Source: Drosophila miranda
Taxonomy: Eukaryota; Arthropoda; Insecta; Diptera; Drosophilidae
Assembly (NCBI RefSeq): GCF_003369915.1
Contig: NC_046675.1
Span: 24,366,001-24,430,000, forward strand
DNA length: 64,000 nucleotides
Direction: 5' to 3'
In this document: one piece after another, positions 1 to 11,739 of the stretch
How positions within the stretch are numbered: position 1 is the first letter of the stretch
How the letters are laid out: every line of letters begins with the position of its first letter
Translations under genes and position numbers: made by a program
The notes under the pieces: model-generated
Database searches by the model: none
Told to the model about the DNA's origin: nothing
Seen by the model: the letters and a program-made list of their open reading frames with translations, nothing else

Positions 1-3000
1 TCGAAGTGTTTTTGGAAATCGCTTCTGAGAATCGTTTTTCCCTTTCAAATTTAAGTCTGGAAATAGTCTCTTCTGCCCTTTTTCCATCCTGAGTGTGCTT
101 TTCTCTCTTTTCTCCTCATTTATTTTTGGTCGCAGCTGGCAAATGAAATTTTTATAACATTGAGAAATGATTTTTTGTGTCATCGTCGGAGCAAACACAA
201 TTCACAATTCTTATTCAGCAACTTCCATTTGTCACCTTGAAGTTTTGCAAGTTTTATACATTTATTTAGAAGGTCTTCTGATGCTCTTTTTTTCCATTGA
301 TTCTCTTCTTTGGCCATGAATGAAGTTGGTAGAACACTTGGTTAAACAGAAGGCGAAAACAATATTAAAACACTTTATAGTCGAGACCATAAAAGAGGCA
401 ATTAAGGAGATAATTAAAGTGAGATATACCCAAGATATGGACGACTTTTATGGCGCTGATAAAAGTTGCTCGGCTTAACACTTTTTGGGGGTGAGCACAC
501 ATATTAACTCCTGCGGCTTCTCACTTATAGGGACTCCCGCTCGAATCCTTCAATATGCCATAACCAAACACTTACCATTCGAAGCAGCATCAGCAGCAGC
601 AGGAGCTGGAGCATCAGCAGGACCACTACACCCACGCATATAGGAAGACCCATTCCATATAAGGCCGCATAAAAACAATCTGCAATACATTACGCATACG
701 CCATGCTGTGCCAAATGGTTTCGACAGTTCTGAGAGAATGTGTATCACTCTCCGCCATAGAAAGCATTTGCATACACGTGCAGATGAATACATACATATA
801 TGTATATATATCGAACCATCCATCAATACTGTATACTACATATGTGTATTACATACGTGTCAGACACTCAACTCCTTAATATTGAAGGGTATTCACACAT
901 TCTGTCCAGAGTCAGAGCCAGAGCCCACTCGAGGGGCAGTCGAACTAATCAAATATTTATGCTCGCTTTCGTCTGGGCCGAAGTCTAGTCACGATATGGT
1001 GACGACACTTACTCAAATAGCTCATATAGTCAGAAGTATCTTAGGCATACCATAGTCACAGTGTTAGCAACAAGTAATGGCAGTCTGGGCCTGCGGACTC
1101 CATTGCATGTCTCAAGCCTGAATATAATTGGATTTAGTGTTTGCCATAAAGTGGTATAATATTTTCCAGGACAGTTAATTAAAGAGAACCGAGCCTATAT
1201 TTATCGAGAAACTTTCTTTTGTTTTTTTGTTTAATGTAGAAAAATAGGTATTTAACAATATGTAATAATCTTCAAATATGTCACGAATGTCCAGCTAAAC
1301 AGCACCCAAATAATTTCTTAGTAAGGTCTTTTTTTCTACACTCCAATAAAACGTCCCAGCTCTAATGTCTCATCATATTACCCTTATTTTATGCTTACTT
1401 TCCTCGACCTATTCGGCTTCCCAATTATGAATTCTCATCATTATTTCTCAAAATGAACAGCACAACTGTACTCCGTTCCTATTAAGAGTATTAAGCAGGG
1501 TACACAACTGTACTTTATGGCATAATCCTAACCTTGGCCCAGCAGGAACTTCATTGATGCTTAAACAATATTCAGCAGACGGCTGTCAACAGCTTGGACA
1601 TGGACTTGGATTTTTTCCAACGAATAATACATAATACCCCTTCCACTGGCACTCTCGAGCCACCTGCTATTCATTCACCTGTTAGCCAGGGGGCACAAGC
1701 AGCAATTTCTCTCTCTGGCTTTGCCCCAATTAACTTTGGCGTCTATTGTTGTCAACGCTTCATATTTGATGGGGGCCTTTCTGTCACTTTGCCTCAGCTA
1801 ATCCTGCAACATCAGGCATCACACTCCTTTCTTTACCTTCCCTGAAACATCTGCTTCTGTTGCAAGTTTCCAAGTATAGGGGTCTACATATGTACATGTT
1901 GTTGAGCGAGGAAAAGTCTTGGAAAAGCCAAGCTGTTGTCATCGTTACCTGAATACTGTTGGACCAAAAACAATTAATAAATCATCAGGCAACGCTAATG
2001 GGTAAATGATACACTCACTCAACCATGAGGAAAATGTTCTTCTTTGGGGTTTCCTCTAACCAAATGTTATTGTTAAGGGTTGACTTTTGATGGATAGAAC
2101 TGAGAAGAGAAGAGCTGAGAAAAAGTTTAGTTGACTCAATAAACAACAGTCAGCAATAAATCATTGAAATTTTTTTTGGAAGTAGAACATTTTATGTTTC
2201 CATTAGCTATTGAATATTTATTTATTGTCTGGAATACATATTCTAATTAGGAGAAACCACACTTGCGTCAGGGATTATTTGTACAAGGTGAACAAGATTT
2301 AATAAGCAAGCAAATTTCCCTCGGGAAATTAATTGATTGATAAATATGAATAGAAAAGTGTGTTAATTGTTAGAGAAAATGTTTGCAGCACGTGAAATTA
2401 TAAAAATAAATTTTTAAATTAAATATTTAAGAGTTAAAGCACCTCTCAGCACCTCTGAAAACAAATTAAATATATAAAAAAAACCATCTTTAAATTTCCT
2501 TGAAGTTGTTTTGTATTTCTTACTTCCCTTTTAAGGACAAATTAATTTGCGTATCAAATAATGAACAATGTATAAACAACATTTCCTTTGAATAAGTCTT
2601 CTGTTATGAGTTTTTCCGCCATTACAACGCCCTCGAAGAAAACTCGTATTACCAGCCTTCAAGGCAACAGAGCTTTTCTCCTTCCTTTCGGTTTCAATTA
2701 CAAATTTTCTTTTATGGCACACAATGGAACCCAGATGGAACATATGCCCCCAAATGAGAGGAGCCTGCTTCCTGATAAACAATCAATTTCCATGTCCTAA
2801 CATTGTACATTGAATTATGAAGAGCAATAAATAAGTTAATGAAATATAAAGGGACGAGAGAACTCCCCCAGGATGTGGGGGTAGAAGGAAGAGCTTAAAT
2901 AAAAACAATTTCCTGTTTGTCTCCTCAACTAAATGCTTCTCATCAGGGAGCTAATTGGAATAGGTTGTGGGCAACAAATTTTCCAACTGGACAGTTAATT

Positions 3001-6000
3001 AAAGTAGATAAAACAGAGCCTCAAACGGACTGAAAGAAATTGCTTTAATTATGGACTTGGCTTGGCTTTAAGGCCCTTCATCAGTCATCGACCCATGGGA
3101 CAGCGAACCTCAACCTCAAGCTCGGTCTCATCTTTAGTATCAGTCTCAGAATCAGTCTCCTCCAACCAGTCATTCATGCGACAGGGACTTATGAATAATT
3201 TATAGCTGGATTTTCTGGGCTTTGTGCTTTATTAAAAAATTTGTTGTAACTGGTAGATGTTTGGGTAGATACCCTTGGGTGGGGCATAATCAATGGTTTA
3301 AAGATTGGTCAGTCATAGCAGGATTCATCATCATTGAATATTCTTTGGTTTGAAATTGTATACTCTATTTGAACGATTCTATTCCTTAAGTAATTCCCCA
3401 AATTCTTCATCCGCCTACTGTTGAAATATAGGGTACAGAGACTTCCTTATGCCATGTAAAGTTTCTACTCTGTTTCCTCTTTAAATAATTTTCTTTTACA
3501 CAATCGCTTCATCATAAATTATTCTTTTCAAATTTTTAATTTAACAAAATTCAATTACAAGTTTTGATAAGCAAGTATAAAATCCTCAGCAAAGAAATTG
3601 ATTAAAATATTTCAAGGTTATTTGAGAAGCTTATTTAACAGACTTTCAAGTCAAAACCCTATAAATAAAAAACTGCTGTTCTCATAGGGTTTATAGCCCC
3701 CTATCCTGCCCAAAACGAAATGAAATGACGTAGGAGAATGTTATACAATCTGCAAGCTGAACAAACGCCTATTACATAAGTGATTCACCTCTGCGGTTAG
3801 TGTATTGAACCATCCGTCACGTGACTATAAAATTGAATACGAGTATAGCCGTAAGCCTTTACCCATCACCGAAAAAAAAAAACAAAACCCGAACAAAAAG
3901 AAATGAATAACAGACGCAGGCAATCGGCATTAACCTTGGCCAAAAGTATTTGCACAACTGCTGACAGTCGGCAAAACAAAAACACAAGCCGAAATAAATA
4001 AAGAAAAAGAAACGAATTCATTTAATTGACGCATAAAACTAGACAAGAGACACGGCTCTGTTGTCTCTGTTGTCTCTGTTGATGTCAAGGAATATCATAG
4101 CCGACTCTGCTGACTAATAAAATTATTGCATATTTAGGGGCGTCTCCAAAGTTTATACCTCTCCGCTTGGAGATCCTTCAGCAGTTGCTGGTCCTGACAA
4201 TAGAACGACCTTCAGGTTCAAAATCAAAGTTATTTCTGTTTTGCGAATTGTTTTTCCGTTGGAAAAATGTATGCAACGGCAACAATCGGAGAGCGCAAAA
4301 TCGGATTAATGCATTATGCATAACACTTCAACCGCTACTACCATCGGGCCACAGCTTTGTGTGGATTTCTGTTGAGGCTACCATTCTTAATGGTGCCTTT
4401 GGGTGCTCTTAACGCTTTCAATATTTAATATTCCGTCAAAGGGCCTTCGCCTTACCAGTCTTCTGGCACGTTCATGCATGAACACGCTTGGCGACAGTGA
4501 CACGCATATACGGTCACATTAAGTGACGACACAACACGAATGGCAATACTTTAAAGAGAACATTTGTTCCAGTCAAAATGGGGAGACGACAGCTGAAAAC
4601 AACAGAAAAGAAGCGAAACACAATTGTGCGCAATTGTTGGTCATGAAATTCGGAGGAATGGTGTGTTGTGTAGGGTAGCAATGAGATATTTAAGTTGGGA
4701 AGGTCCTTCTGCTGCTGTTTTCCCCTGCTTCAGAGACATTTGTCAACCCAAAAATGCTAAAAACAGAAGTCGTAAATTGTTCGGAGGATTCTCATTTGGG
4801 GGTTTCCTTTTTATTAAGGGAAAGTACTGGTATATATTCTGGTCAAGATAAAAAAGATACAGCAGTGTTATTAATTAGAGATGGTAATTAGTCTGAATTA
4901 TGATTTGTATTTTGTTAAAATATAATTTTACTTTTCCTTTAGAGGTCTACATAATTTGCTTTGCAAATTAAATACAAAGTTTGGTTGAATGAATTTCGCA
5001 GTAATTCGCAATGATATGCACATCTCTCACTTATGTAAACCAGAAAAAATTGTTTCGGTTTTGTGGTCAAAAACTCTGTGTGTGTTGTACAAATTTCGTG
5101 TAAAAAGGTAATTAATTTTTTTGTGGTCATTCTGTGGGGTGACATTTCAGGCCAGATGCATATAAGCAAGCAAATTAACATAAAACAAGCTGGTGATGGA
5201 AAATAAGTAGTCATATGCAAAGTCCCCCGTGTCGTATACGTAATGAGTGCAAAGGCAGATGCCAGATGCCAGAAATACTGTGTAGACGCTTCCATTTAAG
5301 CAACCCGATGAGCGGCAAAAGGCTGCAGGAGCTCAAGTTTAGCCATGAATCGGATAGATCCCTCTACACATAGATAGTTTGTTCAATTACCGCTGTGTCT
5401 GCTCTGACTTTGGGGGATTGAAATAAGTTGAATGGCAGGAAAAGAGGAATAGTTGGAAAAGGAATGGGAATGGGAAAGGGAAATCAAGCATCCAAACCAC
5501 TTTGCAGTGCAATTTATGTTCATTATACAGCCAGCTGCATCCGGGGGATAGCCATGAATGGATAGCACTGGATTGGCATGTGTGCCATGTAAGTGGGCGA
5601 CACATTGCGAGCTCCTGACACTGCAGGCTCCCAGCAATTGCTCCACTCGGGCTCGAGTGCCATCGCCTCAAGGCCACTCTGGGATAATCTGGGGAATGCC
5701 ACTGAATTATTGCCTTTTGTCTGGGGTATTTATGGTCTCCAGTTCAAGCTGGGTCAGAGCCATTCCTTTCGAGTGGATATCGAGAGTGAAATGAGTCGGA
5801 ATTGATTTCAAAGAAATTTTGTTTCGAAATTGAAGTGCTGGAAATCAAATGAAAAATGAATGATACACGGGTGCACAAAAACAACCTGAGCTAAACCAGG
5901 TTTGTTTGGATTTTCGTTTGTTAAATAAGTGGTAGACTAGAACCTAATTTTCGTTTAACATTTTTCCATTTAAGTGGTGCAGAGACTTTTAAAAAGCCTC

Positions 6001-6094
6001 GAACAAAAGCTTCTTGTTATTGATATTAATATTTCTTCAATTGTTGAAGTTAAATGCTGATCTAATCTTTATCAAATCCCTCTGTATTTTACAG
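1..6094. other. Noncoding region upstream of or within the first intron of the SLC22-type gene
   Basis: I see no supportable coding exon in this 6 kb. Open frames are short, AT-rich and lack splice context. The transporter exon that begins at 6095 opens in phase 0 directly after a good acceptor (a T-rich stretch ending in ACAG), so at least one upstream exon must exist. I looked for a Met-bearing exon ending in a phase-0 donor here and found none convincing, so this DNA is probably intron with the first exon beyond the left edge. Local features are a CAG-rich patch near 583-620 and a purine-rich tract near 5440-5485. Confidence 0.6.
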
Positions 6095-8478
6095 GCAGAA
6101 TCGCCCTTACTGCCCCTGAAGGAGAACGACGCGACACTTCCTAGAGTCCACAATTCCTCGCACATATCAGCCACTAGGTCACCGCACGAGTACTCCTCCT
6201 TAGCCAGAGATTCCGAGCCCGCCCTCACGCCCACATCCACGACTGCCACGCCCAGGTCGAATGAGTGCAGACGTCGTAGCTCATTGACCAACTGTCCAGC
6301 ACCCCCACCCGCCTCCACCGAGGGAAGTTCACCGGGCGAAGCCAACAACAACACCAGCAGCAGCAACCACAACACCACGGAAGACTTTTACACGACTTTG
6401 GGAAGCAGCACGCCCAGCCACAAGCACGCCCACGAGCACGAGTACAAGCTCTACCCCAACGACACATTCGCCCAATTGGAGGGAAAAGCACCAAAGCCAA
6501 ACACCAAAATGCAGACCAAAGTGGACGCAGTGGGTCGCATCACGGGCCAGTGGGGCAAGTGGCAGCTGCGAACAGTGCTGCTGATCTTCCTGTGCAAGAT
6601 ACCATCCTCGTGGTTCATGGCCTGCATCATCTTCACGGCTCCCGCACCCAGGCACGGGGAGTTCTTCTGCAAGCCCCCGAACACAGTCGGGGCCCAGAAC
6701 CAGACGCAGTGGATTAAGGTTTCGCATCCGCAGAAGGAGGAGAGCGAGGATCAGGAGTTCAACATTGACTTCTGCAACGTCTACCAGGATGCGCAGGAGC
6801 ATGCCCATCACTACTACAACTACGAGAATAGCGAGCAGGAGCCGCGCATCTGGGAGAAGCCCCTCAATCGCAACTCCAATGTCATACCCTGCACGGAGTT
6901 CCAGCACGAGTCCAGCTACCACTCGGTGGTCACTCAATACGATCTGGTCTGTTCCCGGGACATCCTCGTCTCTGTCACGCAGTTCTTCCATCTGTTTGGT
7001 GTTCTCACCGGCGGTATACTGGCGAATCAGCTGTTGAAATAGTAAGTTCTTCGAGAATATCTCTCTCTTTAGTAGCTCACTGTTATCTCTTTTCTTTCCA
7101 GCTTCAGTCCCCGGAATGTGATGCTCTTCGGCATGATCACCCAGATCTTCTGTGGCAATCTGACGGGTCATGTGGCTTCCTATGAGCTCCATGTGTTCTT
7201 CCGCTGCCTCTCCGCCGTCTGCTGTGCGCAGATGTACACCGCTGGAGGGATGATCATGGCCGATATAACGGGTGGCAAGTATCGCACTTGTGTCTCCACT
7301 CTCTTCGAGCAGTTCTGGTCCATTGGCGTGATGATGCTGCCGGGCGTGGCAAGCTTTTGGTCCAGCTGGTCGCATCTCTACATGGCCATATCCTGGCCAA
7401 CAGTGATACTGATCTACCTGTGGCAGTGAGTACTACAAAGACTCCCCTGTGAGTGCTCTCATCTAACTCGTGTCCTTCTTCTTTCAGATGGATACCCGAC
7501 TCCCCACGCTGGCTTATCGCCCGCGGTCGTGTGCAGGATGCCAAGAAGATCTTGCTGCAGTGCGCCGATATCAATGGCACTCGGTACAGTCTGCCCCATG
7601 ACATTGATCAGCAGCTGGAGCTGCAGGCACAGACTGCCATGGATGCCCCACCGCCGAGTGGCTGGTGGTCGATGTGGAAAGGAGAGCGGGCCGTGCGTCA
7701 CATGATCTGCGTCCATCTGGCCTGGTCCCTCTACATCGTGGTCTACTATGGGATGCTGCTGAACATCCGTTCCTTCAGTCGAGAGCATCTGTACATCAAC
7801 ACGTTCTTTGCAGGCTTGAGCGAGATGATCGGCACCTTTATCGGGCTCTTTCTGATTATGAAGACGACTAGGAAGTGGCTCTGGACGGGACTGTTCAACA
7901 TGATTGCCGGATGCATTGCCTATTGTGGTTGGCTGGTGCCCAAGCCAGGCGTCATTCCATTCGATGCCAATGTGGCCCTGCTGATGTGCTCCGCTATGGT
8001 CTCCAAGATGGCTATATCCACCACTCTCTCCATACTGACGACCTGCACCGTGGAGCTGGTGTCCGATGACAAGAAGAAGATCACCTCGTTCTCGACCATC
8101 TGTTGGGCCCGCTTCTGGCTGCTGGGTGCACCCTTTATTGGATCGACTATCTTTTTGGGCCAGCTTGTGCCCCAGACGGCCTTCGCGTCCCTAGCCATTT
8201 GTGGTGGCATCTGCACCGCTCTGATCACCAGCCCGCGCACGCATCCCATCTCCCGGCCGACATCTTCGCCGACCGCCCAGGGTGCCCAGAACATGGCCTC
8301 TGCCTCCCAGTTCACCATCATCGACGGAATGGACAACAAAGGCTATACGCCAAGCTCGAAGCCCATTATCTCTAGTAATACTATTAGGAAACTGACCACA
8401 CCACAATCGAATCTACCTCCACAACTAATGCCCGGGATTTGGACGACCAAGATACACGAGGATTGCCCACCAAAGTGA
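6095..8478 (+). CDS. SLC22-family (organic cation/anion transporter-like) MFS transporter, 5' end incomplete
   Basis: Three exons are visible: 6095-7041, 7102-7425 and 7488-8478 (stop 8476-8478). Both introns are short (60 and 62 nt) GT-AG introns that keep the frame, giving at least 753 residues. The protein has a long Ser/Thr/His-rich cytoplasmic N-terminus, then TM1 (residues about 150-180, WQLRTVLLIF...). A large Cys-containing extracellular loop with an NQT sequon follows and ends in TQYDLVC, the counterpart of the SLC22 'WDLVC' signature. Next come MFS helices with WIPDSPRWL (the family's PESPRWL motif) after TM6, and a further block of hydrophobic segments. The family moves organic ions or small zwitterions across the plasma membrane; the substrate cannot be read from sequence. 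Translation may start in an upstream exon, or at the internal Met at 6511 just before TM1. Membership in SLC22 is secure; the particular paralogue is not. Confidence 0.85.
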
Positions 8479-9700
8479 TATTCCCGGACAGCTGTGCCGT
8501 AGAATGGTGTTAAATGAAGTGACGCGAGTGAAGGTTAAGGTTGGCTAGAATATTTGTTTTGTACACTTTGGTGGGGCTGTGACCTTGCAAACAACTACAG
8601 TCTACAAAATTTGATATACTATACTTATATAGCCTGTACAGTACTTTAAGGCCAAGGCCATCCCTTTTGTAATGCACATAGGGCAAAGTTTATTGAAAGT
8701 AAAGTGAAATATCCGCTCTTCTCGCACACATTCTATGTAGGAGCTCAACTTTACCCCAAGACCGCAAACTAAATGCTCAAAAAATGAGAAAAAAAATTAC
8801 AAAACAAAACCGTGACAAATGCTACATTTTTAAGTAGGCAAACTTTAAAGCTTAGAGCTTAAGAGAATGATCCTTAAGCAGTTTCAACTAAAAGGAAAAG
8901 ACGTTCGCAAAGGAAAATAATATTTTTAAATTAATCTAATTTTAGATCATAATTAAGTAGAGCCTTAGTTAACCCTCGGAAGGGCGCGCAGCCATACAGT
9001 AGTCTCGTAAGTAGGTCGAATGTGGAACACAAGCCCAGTATTACTCAGTTGTCGCTAATGATCCGAACCGAACCGAACCGAATAGGACCTCACATACCGC
9101 ACTTGATTCCCTATGGATGTAGAACCAATAACATAAACTACACTTACTCGCATAAACACAAAACCAACTGATAATGATGATCCTTTTAAAGGCCTGTTTC
9201 GTAAGATCCCCCAAAAGCTGTTCCACATTTAAGTGATTGTGTTGTAAACACCTGGAGAGAATTACACGAAAAGACATATAAAATCTAGTTACACAATAAT
9301 TATTGAAAATTTTAATTAATTATCTCTCGGTAAACAAAAACAATTAATTAATTATTTAAAGAAAAAGAAAACAATAATTTTAGTGTACGCATAAATTACT
9401 TTAATACCATTATGTATTATGTATTACCAAGCTAATTTAATATAAATCAATTATAAATTAGTAGTGTTTCAGGTCTTACCTACTTAATTATTGCATATGA
9501 TACATATATTTTCAACAATTGAAATATTTATCTAGTGAATGCGCTTAGGAACTCGTTGAATGTTATATGATAATGGTTACTATATGAAAGGAAATGTTAT
9601 GCATGGCAAAAAGAGCAATATTTTTCTAATAAAGCATCCCAAAAAACATTCAAGCTCTTTAATTTAAAATTATCCTTAAATACGTGTTTCTTGTTTCATT
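8479..9700 (+). other. 3' UTR and downstream region of the SLC22-type gene
   Basis: This AT-rich noncoding stretch follows the transporter stop codon. There is a canonical AATAAA at 9628-9633, which could be the poly(A) signal. A short CCGAA tandem repeat lies at about 9063-9082. I see no coding potential. Confidence 0.4.
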
Positions 9701-11395
9701 TCATTAGCTGGAAACAGGCTTTCCGGTCCCGCAAGATCTGGGTCACTCCCTGCTCGTTCTTGCTGAAAGCGTGCGCCAGCTCAACTTTTAACTCAGCTCC
9801 TCAGTTTTCTCGCGGCTGGGTATGCAAGTAGGAGAGTTGGCTAGACGTACACGGATCCCGATGCCTCTCGAGCTCTTGGACTGTTTGACCGGACTATACT
9901 ACGCTAAAAACTTGACTGCCGTATCAACGGGATATTCAGATGCTAGCAACTTCGCCATAAGAGCAGGAGTTGCCTTAGGGAATATATTGCTGTAATTTCG
10001 CTTTTCCATAACCATGTAGAATGCGTTTTAGTGTTGCCATCGGACGTCTCTTCTTCCGTGCTTATTTGTTTGGGTTTCGTTTTCTTGTCCGCGTACTTTG
10101 CAATGGCGTAGAAGGTTACCGGAAAAATAACTTTTCCTTTCTGTCAATGGTCGAGAACTAGCCAAAAATGTGTCATACATTTGATTGTACTTATACTTAC
10201 TTGGCCTATTCATGCTGAAACTCTTCGGGCGAATCATCCTCTTCCTTTTTTGGCATACTGAACAACTTGTCCTTCATTCGTTGGGGACAGGCGCACACCT
10301 TAAACTGGTATCGCCTTGGGACCTGGGGTCCTTGTAGAAGGCATTGTGTTAGTGGTAACCTGGCACACTCGACCAGAGTCTTTTCGCTCCATCTTCATCC
10401 GCAGCTTGATCGCGATGCACCTCAAATGCAATATTCGGCAGGTTCTCATTACATTTTTAAAGTCTTTAAAAGGGAGTGCTTGACCTGCTTCCCGCGAGGA
10501 CAATACACTTCAGTATGCAGAGATTTTCAATCATTTTTAGCTATGCTTCCTGCTTACTATTTAATTTCTTCGATGGAACCATAAGAGCTAGATTCTTTGG
10601 CTCGGTGCGCGAGAATATCCGAGGCAGGGCCATGCGCCGCAATGAAAAAAAATATCGGGCAAATCGTCTGCACCATCGGCACAGGGCACATCATCGTGGA
10701 CATTTCACAGTTGTTACAGGTGGTACCATCTTAGATCAGAGCCTTGTCGCTGCCCTCGGCTGACTGTCAGCTGAATCCGCCGGGCAGTCCTTTCGTCACA
10801 GCGCTAGAAGGCGGATATACAGTCGTTGTTCATGTCTATACTCCCGCCACTTAAAATTATCTGGCCGCATACACGCCGTAGTTCTCCTTGTATTCCAGTA
10901 GCATCAGATGCTTGGGGCACGAGCAGACGTCTCACCCCGCTGGCCATGCAGATGTGGAAACACTTTGTGCGACTGTGCCGACATCTGTCGAGAAGAGCAG
11001 ACGCCTCGCCTTCATGCTCCAGTCGCTCCAGTACACGTCGTCCTAGCTGCCAACCAGTAGAGGCGTCTCGGCTCCTGTTCGAATATAAGCTCCGGGCCAT
11101 GATTGCTTGCAGCTCGGATTCATCCATCGTGGCGCGGCGTATGGAGTCCGAGGCGACTCTGTCCATGTATGTACATATGTACATGCACCCGCGACGCGTC
11201 GCGTGCTGTTGCTGGTCAGTCCAGTAAATGCACCCCTCAGCCAACGACACGTTTAGGGCGTGCGCATCGCCCACATCCTTGAAGGGTATCCGCTCGTCGC
11301 CGTGGTTCCGTTCCCCTCGCTGTATTCGGTCGAGAAAATACTGTAAACGATCACTCTGGATTAGTGTTGGGTAAACATTGCTCATTTTGGGGAAC
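9700..11395 (-). pseudogene. Decayed LDL-receptor/LRP-family (YWTD propeller plus EGF) pseudogene
   Basis: The minus strand at 11395-10804 keeps an open frame of about 199 codons. It contains the YWTD-propeller pattern: an alternating blade segment ending ALNVSLAEGCIYWTD, then a SDSIRRATMDESELQAIMAR blade like the 'I.R..LDGS....I' repeats of LDLR/LRP proteins. Further along the strand the similarity continues only by changing frame and crossing stops. It includes a propeller-entry pattern near 10600 (FSRTEPKNLALMVP) and an EGF-like Cys pattern near 10290-10390 with VCACP. Near 9720-9800 a stretch reads like ELKVELAHAF...GVTQILRDRKACFQL, which may be another relic. No introns are apparent, so it could be a retrocopy, or a local gene that has died. 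Family assignment rests on pattern recognition; which LRP gene gave rise to it is unknown. Confidence 0.55.
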
Positions 11396-11735
11396 ATGTT
11401 CACTTGTTCTTTTTTAGTAAGTGAGTCAACTCACTCATATTGCTCACTTGCTCACTTGTTCACCTAGATTGCTCAATTGCTCAGTTGCTCACTTGCTCAC
11501 TTGTTCAGCTAGATTGCTCAGTTGCTCACTTGCTCACTTAGATTGCTCAGTTGCTCACTGTTCACGCACAGATCACTAAGCAACACAGATTTTGACACAA
11601 ATAAAATACGTTACACTTAAATTGTAATCAAACATTAAAAAATAAAAAAAAAAAAAATTTCGAGTAGAGTAGAGAACAAGTGAGCAAAAAAGAACAAGTG
11701 AACAAAAAAGAACAGTTTTGAAGGAACATGTTCGC
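11391..11735. repeat. Foldback element with TTGCTCAC-type tandem repeats
   Basis: From about 11400 to 11570 the sequence is a degenerate tandem array of TTGCTCAC/TTGTTCAC units with interspersed AGATTGCTCAG. A 19-nt arm at 11398-11416 (TGTTCACTTGTTCTTTTTT) has an exact reverse complement at 11686-11704. A second AACATGTTC occurs outside each arm (about 11393 and 11726). The two arms can fold into a stem around a loop of about 270 nt. A foldback or MITE-type transposable element is possible; I do not recognise a family. Confidence 0.6.
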
Positions 11736-11739
11736 GATG

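Noticed and set aside
5545-5595. Possible first coding exon of the SLC22 gene ending at a GTAAGT donor near 5587
   Set aside because: The frame has a stop shortly after the upstream ATG, and the donor phase does not match the phase-0 acceptor at 6095.
6329-7375. 348-codon minus-strand open frame opposite the SLC22 gene
   Set aside because: It runs across a well-supported intron of the plus-strand gene and has no recognisable family; shadow frame.
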